Below are positions 6,606 to 14,061 of a DNA stretch of 20,079 bases, piece after piece. Every line of letters starts with the position of its first letter. Within the stretch, counting starts at the first letter, position 1. Origin of the DNA: an uncultured Clostridium sp. (GTDB lineage Bacteria; Bacillota; Clostridia; Lachnospirales; Lachnospiraceae); NCBI GenBank assembly GCA_900544905.1, contig UQXF01000065.1, forward strand, positions 1 to 20,079. Reading direction: 5' to 3'. Below the pieces are notes generated by a model that was not told where the DNA came from, ran no database searches, and saw nothing but the letters and a program-made list of their open reading frames with translations. A program made the translations under genes and the position numbers.

Positions 6606-7217
6606 CTAAAAAGTACGGAACAGACCGATAACCTTACCCAAAACAGACACCTCATTCACAATAATCGGGTCCATAAAATCATTCTCCGGCTGCAGCCGGT
6701 AATGACCGTCCTCCTTAAAAAACCGCTTAACCGTAGCACTGTCATCAACTAATGCAACAACAATATCATTATTCATGGCAGTGGATTGCTGCTCTACCAT
6801 AATTAAATCACCGTCAAATATTCCCACATTCACCATACTGTCACCCTTTACCTTCAGCATAAAAGTTGTCTTATTATGTAAGTATTCCGGTGGGACAGGA
6901 AAATAACCGTCAATATTCTCAACTGCTAAAATAGGCTGACCAGCCGTTACCTGTCCAACAATTGGCACATTAACCAGTTCTCTTCTGGTGAGCCCAAAGC
7001 TATCGTCTAAAATCTCTATAGTCCGGGGTTTGGTAGGGTCTCTTCGGATATATCCGTTTTTCTCCAATGTCTCTAAATGGGAGTGGACAGAAGAGGTAGA
7101 TTTTAATTTGACTGCCTCACAAATCTCACGGACTGAAGGGGGGTATCCCTTTTGAAGAATATTATCTTTAATATAATCTAAAATTTCCTGCTGTTTCGCA
7201 CTAATCTTACCTGGCAT
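6606..7217 (-). CDS. lexA: SOS regulator LexA
   Basis: LexA represses the DNA-damage regulon and is inactivated by RecA-stimulated self-cleavage. The 203-residue protein has an N-terminal winged helix (about 1-70; MPGKISAKQQEILDYI, GYPPSVREI, STSSVHSHLETLEKNGYI). The cleavage site is Ala92-Gly93 in VGQVTAGQP. The serine-lysine dyad is Ser127 in KGDSM and Lys164 in ATVKRF. All parts needed for DNA binding and self-cleavage are present. The start follows AGGAGAGG in the minus-strand leader. It is divergent from a LysM gene, with three LexA-type boxes between them, as in the Bacillus lexA-yneA arrangement, implying autoregulation. Confidence 0.97.
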   Translation of the reverse strand: MPGKISAKQQEILDYIKDNILQKGYPPSVREICEAVKLKSTSSVHSHLETLEKNGYIRRDPTKPRTIEILDDSFGLTRRELVNVPIVGQVTAGQPILAVENIDGYFPVPPEYLHNKTTFMLKVKGDSMVNVGIFDGDLIMVEQQSTAMNNDIVVALVDDSATVKRFFKEDGHYRLQPENDFMDPIIVNEVSVLGKVIGLFRTF

Positions 7218-7293
7218 AATGAACCTCTCCTTTACCTGTTATAAAAACACAAACACCAGCTCTCCATTCATATGAGCTTGGTTCCATAACAAA

Positions 7294-7322
7294 ATAATAA
7301 CACAGGACTTGAAAAAAAGCAA
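7294..7322 (-). promoter_or_regulatory. Possible lexA promoter
   Basis: On the minus strand TTGCTT (7317-7322) is separated by 17 bases from TATTAT (7294-7299). The -35 matches consensus only partly. It lies just downstream, in the lexA direction, of the LexA-type box at 7333-7346, which fits autorepression. Confidence 0.4.
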
Positions 7323-7332
7323 ACATTTATTC

Positions 7333-7346
7333 CGAACAAATTTTCG
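7333..7346. promoter_or_regulatory. LexA-type SOS box 1
   Basis: CGAACAAATTTTCG is close to the Firmicute SOS consensus CGAACRNRYGTTYG, keeping the CGAAC half and most of the inverted half. It lies upstream of the possible lexA -35 and upstream of the LysM-gene -35. Confidence 0.7.
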
Positions 7347-7355
7347 ATAAATCTA

Positions 7356-7384
7356 TTGACAAAAGAACAAATGTTTGTTATTAT
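7356..7384 (+). promoter_or_regulatory. Promoter of the SOS LysM gene
   Basis: TTGACA (7356-7361), a 17-base spacer and TATTAT (7379-7384) form a near-consensus promoter. The second LexA-type box fills most of the spacer (7364-7377) and the third (7393-7406) covers the expected start of transcription near 7391. Bound LexA would exclude RNA polymerase, so strong induction after DNA damage is expected. Confidence 0.85.
7364..7377. promoter_or_regulatory. LexA-type SOS box 2
   Basis: AGAACAAATGTTTG has the best inverted symmetry of the three boxes (GAAC AAAT GTTT) and lies inside the promoter spacer of the LysM gene. Its start is 31 bp from box 1 and 29 bp from box 3, about three helical turns each. 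Confidence 0.8.
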
Positions 7385-7392
7385 ACAAAAAA

Positions 7393-7406
7393 CGAACAAA
7401 TATTCG
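7393..7406. promoter_or_regulatory. LexA-type SOS box 3
   Basis: CGAACAAATATTCG differs from box 1 at one base. It overlaps the predicted transcription start of the LysM gene, a typical roadblock position. Confidence 0.72.
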
Positions 7407-7441
7407 ATATATTGGATAAGATGAGAATGGAGGAACAGGTT

Positions 7442-7750
7442 ATGGTTTCAAGATTGATTTACAATAATAAGATTATGTTAACATTAGTGTTAGTACTTTT
7501 TTTAAGTGTCTTTCTTTTCGGCGGAATGAAGCTGGTACAAGCAGATGAAAGCATTCAATACGAGAAATCTTTTGCAACAATTGAGATTGAAGCCGGAGAC
7601 ACCCTGTCATCACTGGCAGCAGAATATTCTATTTCATCTGTTGGAGCTGCAGATTATATCCAGGAGGTAAAAGAGATTAATAATCTGAAAAGCGATACCA
7701 TCCATGCCGGATGCTACTTATTAATTCCTGTTTATCATATCAGCAAATAA
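7442..7750 (+). CDS. yneA: YneA-like SOS cell-division inhibitor, membrane-anchored LysM protein
   Basis: This 102-residue protein has one N-terminal membrane segment (about 10-28) followed by an extracellular LysM-like domain (about 42-97), recognisable from IEIEAGDTLSSLAAEYSIS, then KEINNL and AGCYLLIPVY. Size, membrane-plus-LysM layout and divergence from lexA match Bacillus YneA, which halts division during the SOS response from outside the membrane. Three LexA-type boxes cover its promoter. GGAGG at 7429-7433 fixes the start at ATG 7442, although TTG or ATG codons at 7412, 7421 and 7427 also open the frame. Homology to YneA is inferred from architecture and context; sequence identity is probably low. 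Another LysM cell-wall protein under SOS control is the alternative. Confidence 0.8.
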   Translation: MVSRLIYNNKIMLTLVLVLFLSVFLFGGMKLVQADESIQYEKSFATIEIEAGDTLSSLAAEYSISSVGAADYIQEVKEINNLKSDTIHAGCYLLIPVYHISK

Positions 7751-7803
7751 TATCTCGTATTTTTTCATATTGTAATCCCTGTGATTATGTGATTTGCCAA
7801 ATC

Positions 7804-7832
7804 AGATGGAAAATGTTATATATTTTCCATCT
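7804..7832. repeat. Perfect inverted repeat abutting the adhesin promoter
   Basis: An 11-bp perfect stem, AGATGGAAAAT (7804-7814) with ATTTTCCATCT (7822-7832), encloses a 7-nt AT-rich loop. Its last base is the first base of the -35 hexamer of the adhesin promoter. It has no following T-tract, so it could be a weak end for the LysM transcript or an operator for an unknown regulator. Confidence 0.6.
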
Positions 7833-7860
7833 TGACAAGAATATAGTATTGTGACATAAT
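7832..7860 (+). promoter_or_regulatory. Promoter of the adhesin-sortase unit
   Basis: TTGACA (7832-7837), a 17-base spacer and CATAAT (7855-7860) form a strong sigma-A type promoter, with transcription expected near 7867 and a leader of about 46 nt. A 9-nt sequence TGATTATGT occurs at 7782-7790 and in inverted orientation at 7854-7862 across the -10, a possible second control element. Confidence 0.72.
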
Positions 7861-7912
7861 CAATTTACTCTAAATTTCTTCAATCATACATAATGTCTTG
7901 GAAAGGACAGTT

Positions 7913-10900
7913 ATGTTTCAAACAAACCCTATGAAAAGAGTTTTACTTTTATGTATTACTTTTTTTACAGTAATTTTCTATGTAATTATTTTTTCACATA
8001 CAAAGGCTTTTGCGGCAAGAGTAGATTATTATTCCTATGATAATGTCTATAAAAATTTACCAAAAGCATACCGGTCTTCTGAATATATTTATATAAGTGA
8101 TGATATACCGTGTATCTGCTTTGCCACCTATAATGGAAACAATTATGGCACTTCCGTGAAGAGGAGCAAAGGAGCCCAGGATTATTTATATTGTGTGGAT
8201 TACTCAAAGCATATATCCTTTGACAATAAATATTCGTCAAAGAATAATCTGTTTAACAACACCTTAAGAGCACGGCTGGGAGTTGCTTTTTATTACGGTG
8301 CCTCTAAATGGAAGGGAAAAGCAGACAGTAAGTTTACAACGGGCAATACCATACTGGATTATTATATGACGCAGCTGGTGGTACATTCCCTCATATACAA
8401 ATATGGCAAGGGAAAATCCAATTATGGAATTGACTTTAACAAAATTGTTTTTAAGAATGATACCGGCAATTTGCAGAAAAAAACAAAGGCGTTTTATAAT
8501 TTTTGCTGCAAAGCCTCTGTTTATACCACCTCGGCAGATTTTTTTACATCGGATTTTTTCTTTGATAAAATGTCAATGCCTTACTTTTATTTAGAGGAGG
8601 ATGGACTGGTTACTCCATATATCCACTGCCTGACTAATAAAAATAATTCCAGTGTAAAGGAATATAAAAGAATTTCAACAGCTGAGGGGATACAATCCAA
8701 TGAGCTTCTTATACTGGAGGATGCCGCAACGTATAATTCCAGCTTCCGGGTAAAAATTCCCGGTACTGTGGCGGATAAGCTGCTTCCCGGGCTTCATACG
8801 GTTAAGGTATCAGAACAGGTACTGTTTAACCGGTATCTGGCAGGCTTTTGGTGGAGCTCCGATTCCGGACATTTATACCAGGAAACAGGGGGACTGCTGA
8901 CGGAAGACAAAGATGCACAGGATAGTCTTGGAATTTCACTGCTGATTGGTGAAGTGGTTCTTCACAAGAAGGACAGTATTACCGGGGATATTGTTTCAGA
9001 TGCTGTTTTCCAGCTTCAACAATATGATGATAGAATAGGAGAGTATGTATATTATAAGGATTTAACATATAATACCTCCAAACAGCAATACGAGAGTGGG
9101 AATATTTATCTTTGGGCAAGCAATACAAATGGAAGATTTAAGCTGATAGAAGCTAAGCCTGGAAATAATTATATAAACGACTGGGAAGGAACAGAGTTTC
9201 AAATTACAGATAAACAATATTCTTTTGTATTCAATATTGAAAACAAACCTGTTCTGGGAAAATTAAAAATACAAAAATCCGGGAAAAATATTATCTTTTC
9301 TGAAAATGATTTTACAGAGGATACGAATATTCCCCTGGCAGGCGTCCGATTCGGATTATACGCAAAGGAGGACATTCTTGTAAAGGGAAAGGTCTTTTAT
9401 CCAAAAGATAAGAAAATTGCCAATTTGATAACCGATGAAAAGGGAGAAGCTTATGTGGATAATCTGGTTTCCGGCAAATATTACTTTAAGGAAGAAGAAG
9501 CATCTGAATTATACCAGCTCAACCCACAAATATATGCCTTTACCATTACCCGGGATAAAAACCGCAAGTATAATGAAGTAACTTACCACATTGACAATTC
9601 TCTTAAAAAATGCAAAATACGCCTTTTTAAATATTATTATGAGAAAGAGGACACGGAACAAAAGCACAAGATTGCCCTTCCGGGTGTACGGTTTGGTCTG
9701 TATGCAAAGGAGGATATCCTCAATCCTGACGGAGACTGTCTTGTGAAAAAAGACACCTTAATCCGGGAGGCTGTTTCGGATAAGCAGGGGTATGTAGAAT
9801 TTGAGAAGCTGCCATATGGTAATTATTATGTGAAGGAGCTTGATACACCAAAGGATTTTGTCTTAAAGGATGAAACCATTACCATATCAAAGGATGATTT
9901 TAAATATGATGCTGCTGTAAGCTGTTATTTATGTGAAAGGGAAGTACAAAACCAAAAGAAATTATTTCGCATCCGCATTTTAAAACAAGGGGAATCGTTA
10001 TCCGGTTACAAAAAAGAAACCTGCAGTAACGGTGAATATATGACCTACCAGACCAGCGAAAAGCCCTTAGAGAATGTTACCTTTTCCCTATACACAGAAA
10101 AGGATGCATTAATAGGTACAGCGGCAACCGACAAAGAGGGGATTGCAGAGTTTTCCAATCTGGAACCGGGAAAATACTATGTAAAAGAAACAGCCTGTTC
10201 GGAAGAATATTTAATAAACAGCCAGCCGCTTTTCTTTGTATGTGAATCGGATGCCAAGAGCTATAATCTCCTAAAGCAACCGGTATGGGAAGCCACAGTA
10301 CATAACCAATTGTACAATTGCTCCATCACACTGCACAAATCAGGTGAAGCCATGAAGATAGGAGAGGATGGTATTACTTATGATATGGTTCCTCTTGAAA
10401 ATGTTGTATTTGGCATCTATCAGAAATTTGATTACACCTTTTCCCAAGGTCAGACGCTTCCCAAAGACACCTGTGTGGGATATATAACTACTGATAAGAA
10501 TGGAGAGGGCAAATTTTCAGCCAAACTTCCCAAAGGGACATACTATCTCAAGGAATTACAAACCAACCCACAGTACGACCTGGATACCAGTACCTATGAT
10601 TTTGAAGTAACACCGTCCGGTAACAGGAATGTTGAGATACAATTCACGAATAACGAGTTTGTAAACAAATTATCCAGGGCATCGGTTCAGATTATTAAAA
10701 CAGATGCAGATACTAACAAATCCTTAAAAAATGTTGAATTTACCCTGTACAGCAGTAAAGGCGAAAAAATCGGTGTGTACAAGACGGATAAGCACGGAAA
10801 AATAGTAGTAGAACAATTGCCTTATGGTAAATATTATTTTATTGAAACAAAATGTAAAAACGGATATTACTCCAGCAATAACAAATATCATTTTGTGCTG

Positions 10901-11092
10901 GAGACACCGGAACGGATAACCTTGAATATTACCAATGCACCAATTTTAAAGCTTGGCTTTCAGGAGCATTTTAAGCTTGGACTGATAAGCTGTCTGGTTC
11001 TAATAATCTGCTTTATTGGATTTTTGGTATATGGGTATCATAAAAGGATATTTCTTCCCGGAAAAAAGGATTCCAATGATGATGTTTCATAA
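7913..11092 (+). CDS. Surface protein with a thioester domain and six Cna-B/SpaA-like domains
   Basis: This 1059-residue protein has a signal peptide (about 1-35, ending near KAFAA) and an extracellular head. The head shows thioester-domain marks: Cys94 in YCVDYS and Gln154 in YMTQLVVH, which in related adhesins form an internal thioester that can bond covalently to host proteins. Residues about 195-345 are an unassigned linking domain. Six Cna-B-like domains follow (about 346-446, 449-562, 566-681, 684-797, 802-912, 922-1008). Each shows a Lys in the first strand, a Glu in the 'YYxKE' segment and an Asn at the end, the set needed for a Lys-Asn isopeptide bond. A membrane segment (about 1022-1042) and a short basic tail end it; no LPXTG-type motif precedes the membrane segment. 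AAAGGA supports ATG 7913. The 3' end overlaps a sortase gene by 17 nt. Confidence 0.85.
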   Translation: MFQTNPMKRVLLLCITFFTVIFYVIIFSHTKAFAARVDYYSYDNVYKNLPKAYRSSEYIYISDDIPCICFATYNGNNYGTSVKRSKGAQDYLYCVDYSKHISFDNKYSSKNNLFNNTLRARLGVAFYYGASKWKGKADSKFTTGNTILDYYMTQLVVHSLIYKYGKGKSNYGIDFNKIVFKNDTGNLQKKTKAFYNFCCKASVYTTSADFFTSDFFFDKMSMPYFYLEEDGLVTPYIHCLTNKNNSSVKEYKRISTAEGIQSNELLILEDAATYNSSFRVKIPGTVADKLLPGLHTVKVSEQVLFNRYLAGFWWSSDSGHLYQETGGLLTEDKDAQDSLGISLLIGEVVLHKKDSITGDIVSDAVFQLQQYDDRIGEYVYYKDLTYNTSKQQYESGNIYLWASNTNGRFKLIEAKPGNNYINDWEGTEFQITDKQYSFVFNIENKPVLGKLKIQKSGKNIIFSENDFTEDTNIPLAGVRFGLYAKEDILVKGKVFYPKDKKIANLITDEKGEAYVDNLVSGKYYFKEEEASELYQLNPQIYAFTITRDKNRKYNEVTYHIDNSLKKCKIRLFKYYYEKEDTEQKHKIALPGVRFGLYAKEDILNPDGDCLVKKDTLIREAVSDKQGYVEFEKLPYGNYYVKELDTPKDFVLKDETITISKDDFKYDAAVSCYLCEREVQNQKKLFRIRILKQGESLSGYKKETCSNGEYMTYQTSEKPLENVTFSLYTEKDALIGTAATDKEGIAEFSNLEPGKYYVKETACSEEYLINSQPLFFVCESDAKSYNLLKQPVWEATVHNQLYNCSITLHKSGEAMKIGEDGITYDMVPLENVVFGIYQKFDYTFSQGQTLPKDTCVGYITTDKNGEGKFSAKLPKGTYYLKELQTNPQYDLDTSTYDFEVTPSGNRNVEIQFTNNEFVNKLSRASVQIIKTDADTNKSLKNVEFTLYSSKGEKIGVYKTDKHGKIVVEQLPYGKYYFIETKCKNGYYSSNNKYHFVLETPERITLNITNAPILKLGFQEHFKLGLISCLVLIICFIGFLVYGYHKRIFLPGKKDSNDDVS

Positions 11093-11780
11093 AAGAAAAA
11101 ATAAGGCTGCAAGCCGGAAGCCTGTGTTTCAAATACAATACCTGATGATTGTATCTTTTACAATTTTAATATCATATTATTTGTATCGCTATAATATGGT
11201 TTATCAAAATGAACAGCTGGAAAAAAATCAGATACATTTAATAGAAACTAAGCTGTATCAAGAAGACCTGCCAAATTTAAATGAAAAGCTGCAATCCGTT
11301 CCATCGAAAGAAGCCGGTATCAAAAATACGCAGAACATCCAGGAGTCCGCTAATCATGACCCAGACGATAAAAAAGAGGTATGGAAAGGAGACTGTATTT
11401 TATTTATTCCGACGATTAATCTTGAAAAGATTGTATATACCGGTTCAAATAGAATGGAACATCTGAATCAGTATGAATTAACAACTGCGGCAGATAATAT
11501 GCAATATAAAAACGGAGGCAATTATATTATATGCGGACATGCATCCAGGTTATACGGACACTCATTAAACCGGATAAAGGAGGTTAAAGAGGGTAATCTG
11601 CTTTATATCCAGACAAAAAGCCGGTTAGACGAATATATCGTTAAAAAAGTATTTTTTGCGGATATGAACCAAACCAGTAAATATTGTAACCAGACCAGCC
11701 ACAAAACTATAACCATTCTTTCCTGTGCCAAATATATATCAAAGGACAGTTATATTGTAATACAAGCCGAATTAAAGTAA
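11076..11780 (+). CDS. Sortase-family transpeptidase, apparently lacking the catalytic arginine
   Basis: This 234-residue protein has an N-terminal membrane segment (about 20-40), a low-complexity linker, then a sortase-like domain (about 107-233). Conserved features are the catalytic His155 in NYIICGHASRLYGHS and Cys217 in TITILSCAKY. Sortases normally carry an Arg about eight or nine residues after the Cys. Here Ser225-Tyr226 stand there and no Arg occurs after the Cys at all. The class cannot be assigned by eye. The gene overlaps the adhesin gene by 17 nt, and ATG triplets at 11076, 11079 and 11082 follow AAAGGA at 11065-11070, so coupled translation is likely. It is probably dedicated to the adjacent surface protein, but that protein has no recognisable sorting signal. 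Confidence 0.8.
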   Translation: MMMFHKRKNKAASRKPVFQIQYLMIVSFTILISYYLYRYNMVYQNEQLEKNQIHLIETKLYQEDLPNLNEKLQSVPSKEAGIKNTQNIQESANHDPDDKKEVWKGDCILFIPTINLEKIVYTGSNRMEHLNQYELTTAADNMQYKNGGNYIICGHASRLYGHSLNRIKEVKEGNLLYIQTKSRLDEYIVKKVFFADMNQTSKYCNQTSHKTITILSCAKYISKDSYIVIQAELK

Positions 11781-11783
11781 AAG

Positions 11784-11839
11784 CTGTAAGCCGGAAGAAA
11801 CCAAAGCTATTATTAGGGCTTTTTCTTCTGGCTTTACAG
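11784..11839 (+). terminator. Probable terminator after the sortase gene
   Basis: CTGTAAGCCGGAAGAAA (11784-11800) pairs with 11822-11839 over 17 positions with one bulge and one G-T pair. An alternative inner hairpin AAAGC/GCTTT is followed by TTTTTCTTCT and fits an intrinsic terminator better. The two folds are mutually exclusive in part. Confidence 0.55.
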
Positions 11840-11933
11840 GAAATGATATCGGTTTTGTTCCTGGTTTTGAAAAGAAAAGCAGTAATTCTTATTTATCCAA
11901 CTATTCGCAAAACCATAGTTTAACGAAAAAATA

Positions 11934-11962
11934 TTGCGTTTTTTTACCTTATAAGGTATAAT
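11934..11962 (+). promoter_or_regulatory. Recombinase promoter with embedded palindrome
   Basis: TTGCGT (11934-11939), a 17-base spacer and TATAAT (11957-11962) precede the recombinase gene by about 85 nt. The spacer holds a perfect 14-bp palindrome TACCTTATAAGGTA (11945-11958) that overlaps the first two bases of the -10, a good place for a repressor. The leader also contains ATCATA-TCT-TATGAT (11998-12012). Confidence 0.6.
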
Positions 11963-12045
11963 ATGAATACTGAATGAACCAAAGGTAATTTTAGGGAATC
12001 ATATCTTATGATATAATCCTTATTCTAAATGAAAGGAATTTTAAT

Positions 12046-13107
12046 ATGGCAAATAAGACTTATCATCAGGAAGAAGAAATCCATAACGTACTCCTGATGC
12101 GTGATATTTTACAGGAGCTGCCGAAATATGTCTCTGCATTTTTCCGCTCCATTGAATATACAAAGGCGCCCAGAACCCGTTTAGGCTATGCCAGGGATTT
12201 AAAAACCTTTTTTGAATTTCTATGCGATTCCAATCCTGCCCTGAAAAACAAATCACCGGCTGATGTTCCACTGGATTTTATTGACCAGCTGGAATCTGAA
12301 GATATTGAAGAATATATGGACTATTTAAAGGTATACGAAAAAAACGGCAGGCAGTTTACCAATGGTGAACGTGCCTTAAAGCGCAAATTAGCCTCTTTAA
12401 GGGTTTTCTTCAGCTATTTATACAAGAATAAGAAAATACACTCAAATCCTACTTTGATTGTTGATATGCCCAAAATTCACGATAAAGCCATTGTCCGCAT
12501 GGATGCAAATGAAACTGCCCAGTTTCTGGATAACGTGGAATATGGCACTAAGCTGAGTAATCACCAGCAGGCATATCACGAGAAAACAAAAATACGGGAT
12601 TTGGCTTTACTCACATTAATGCTTGGAACAGGCATCCGGGTATCGGAATGTGTCGGACTGGATATCAAGGATGTGGATTTTGACTATGACCGCATTAAAA
12701 TTGTACGAAAAGGCGGTTATGAGGCCTATGTTTATTTTGGCCAGGAAGCCAGGGAGGCGCTTTTGGAATACCTAGAGGAACGCAAGAAAATTGTTACCAT
12801 AGAAGGTCACGAAGATGCTTTATTTTTAAGCTCCCAGAGAAAACGAATCTCTGTACGCAGTGTGGAAAATATGGTCAAAAAATATGCCAGTATTACAACA
12901 CCTCTTAAAAAGATTACACCTCACAAGCTACGGAGTACATATGGTACATCCCTGTATCAGCAGACTTCCGATATCTATTTAGTTGCAGATGTTTTAGGTC
13001 ATAAAGATGTAAATACAACAAAAAAACATTATGCAGATGTAGATGAATGGCAGCGCATGAAGGCTAAGGATGCCGTAACCCTGCGGGAAAAACCTGACAA
13101 AAAATAA
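12046..13107 (+). CDS. Tyrosine recombinase of the XerC/XerD type
   Basis: This 353-residue protein has the two-domain layout of chromosomal Xer recombinases: an N-terminal core-binding domain (about 25-130, SAM-like) and a catalytic domain (about 150-335). The catalytic residues are complete: Arg198 in GTGIRVSE, Lys222 in VRKGG, His293 and Arg296 in HKLRS, His319 in LGHKD and the nucleophile Tyr329 in KKHYAD. Xer proteins resolve chromosome dimers at dif; similar proteins act as integrases. No phage genes, att-like repeats or excisionase are nearby, and it is about 50 residues longer than classical XerC, so its exact role is open. AAAGGA at 12031-12036 supports the start. Its position near lexA suggests a fixed genome-maintenance gene rather than a mobile element. 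Confidence 0.9.
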   Translation: MANKTYHQEEEIHNVLLMRDILQELPKYVSAFFRSIEYTKAPRTRLGYARDLKTFFEFLCDSNPALKNKSPADVPLDFIDQLESEDIEEYMDYLKVYEKNGRQFTNGERALKRKLASLRVFFSYLYKNKKIHSNPTLIVDMPKIHDKAIVRMDANETAQFLDNVEYGTKLSNHQQAYHEKTKIRDLALLTLMLGTGIRVSECVGLDIKDVDFDYDRIKIVRKGGYEAYVYFGQEAREALLEYLEERKKIVTIEGHEDALFLSSQRKRISVRSVENMVKKYASITTPLKKITPHKLRSTYGTSLYQQTSDIYLVADVLGHKDVNTTKKHYADVDEWQRMKAKDAVTLREKPDKK

Positions 13108-13114
13108 GCCGAAT

Positions 13115-13151
13115 AAAAAAATCTCTATTGTCACAAAATAGAGATTTTTTT
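13115..13151. terminator. Bidirectional terminator between the recombinase and rluD
   Basis: AAAAAATCTCTATT (13116-13129) pairs with AATAGAGATTTTTT (13137-13150) around a 7-nt loop. The A-run on the left and T-run on the right give a T-tract on either strand, suiting the two convergent transcripts. The rluD stop codon overlaps its right edge. Confidence 0.88.
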
Positions 13152-14061
13152 ATTGGAGCTTTTTTAACAGCTCTTTAAAATATTCCGGCAATTCCGAATC
13201 AAATTCCACATATTCCTTTGTATCCGGATGAATAAATCCCAATGTCTTAGCGTGAAGGGTTTGCCCCTCTAAACCTTTTATTTTAGGATTTTTAGGTCCG
13301 TATACATCATCTCCCAGCAGGGGATGGCCAATGGATGCCATATGGACACGAATCTGATGCGTTCTTCCGGTTTCTAACGTACATTCTATATAAGAATAAT
13401 CATTTTTCAGCTTTTTAAGAACCTTGTAATGGGTAACTGCTGCTCTCCCATTTTTATAATTAATTGCCATCTTTTTGCGCTCCACGGGATGTCTGCCGAT
13501 GGGGGCATTTACGGTTCCGCTCATCTCCTTAAAGGAGCCATGGCAGATGGCATGATATTTCCTGGTTATAGAATGCTCCTTTAACTGTTCAGCCAGGCTT
13601 TTGTGCGCCATGTCATTTTTGCAAATCACAAGAAGACCTGTGGTATTCCGGTCAATGCGGTGTACAATTCCGGGACGGATTACCCCGTTAATTGATGACA
13701 AAGAATCTTTACAATGATATACAAGGGCATTTACCAGTGTTCCGCTTTCATGACCTGCGGCAGGATGAACCACCATATTTTTGGGTTTATTTACAATTAC
13801 AATGGATGCGTCTTCATATACGATATCCAAAGGAATATCTTCTGCCACAACCTCTAATTCCTTTGCCTCTTCATAGGAAATTACAATTTTATCATTCGGC
13901 TTACATTTGTAATTTTGTTTACAGGCTTTTTCATTGATTTGTACATTCCCCTGTTTAATCAGCTGCTGAATATACGACCTTGATAAATCCGGAAGCTGTT
14001 CATTGATGTATTTGTCGATACGTTCCGGAGAAATATTCGGATATTCTAATTCATAGTGCAT
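13150..14061 (-). CDS. rluD: RluD-family pseudouridine synthase
   Basis: This 303-residue protein has an N-terminal S4 RNA-binding domain (about 12-70; RIDKYINEQLPDLSRSYIQQLIKQGNV) and an RluA/RluD catalytic domain. The active-site motif is HRIDRNTTGLL with Asp137; TLETGRTHQIRVHMA is the other family hallmark. Members isomerise uridines in 23S rRNA helix 69 or nearby sites; the Bacillus equivalent is YlyB. The frame is open from an ATG at 14073, but GGAGGT (14066-14071) follows that codon, so the start is ATG 14061. This start lies inside the end of lspA (11-nt overlap), so the two are probably translationally coupled. The lspA-rluD order is standard in Firmicutes. Confidence 0.93.
   Translation of the reverse strand: MHYELEYPNISPERIDKYINEQLPDLSRSYIQQLIKQGNVQINEKACKQNYKCKPNDKIVISYEEAKELEVVAEDIPLDIVYEDASIVIVNKPKNMVVHPAAGHESGTLVNALVYHCKDSLSSINGVIRPGIVHRIDRNTTGLLVICKNDMAHKSLAEQLKEHSITRKYHAICHGSFKEMSGTVNAPIGRHPVERKKMAINYKNGRAAVTHYKVLKKLKNDYSYIECTLETGRTHQIRVHMASIGHPLLGDDVYGPKNPKIKGLEGQTLHAKTLGFIHPDTKEYVEFDSELPEYFKELLKKLQ

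Noticed and set aside
7320..7333. A fourth LexA-type box next to box 1
   Set aside because: CAAACATTTATTCC on the reverse strand differs from the consensus at two key positions and is out of phase with the others.
11056..11067. LPGKK near the adhesin C-terminus as a sortase signal
   Set aside because: It lies after the membrane helix, on the cytoplasmic side, where a sortase could not cut it.
12012..12017. A second TATAAT as another recombinase promoter
   Set aside because: No acceptable -35 lies 16-18 bases upstream; it is part of an inverted repeat in the leader.
11881..12045. A dif or att site near the recombinase
   Set aside because: No sequence close to known Firmicute dif sites, and no direct repeats flanking the gene, were seen.
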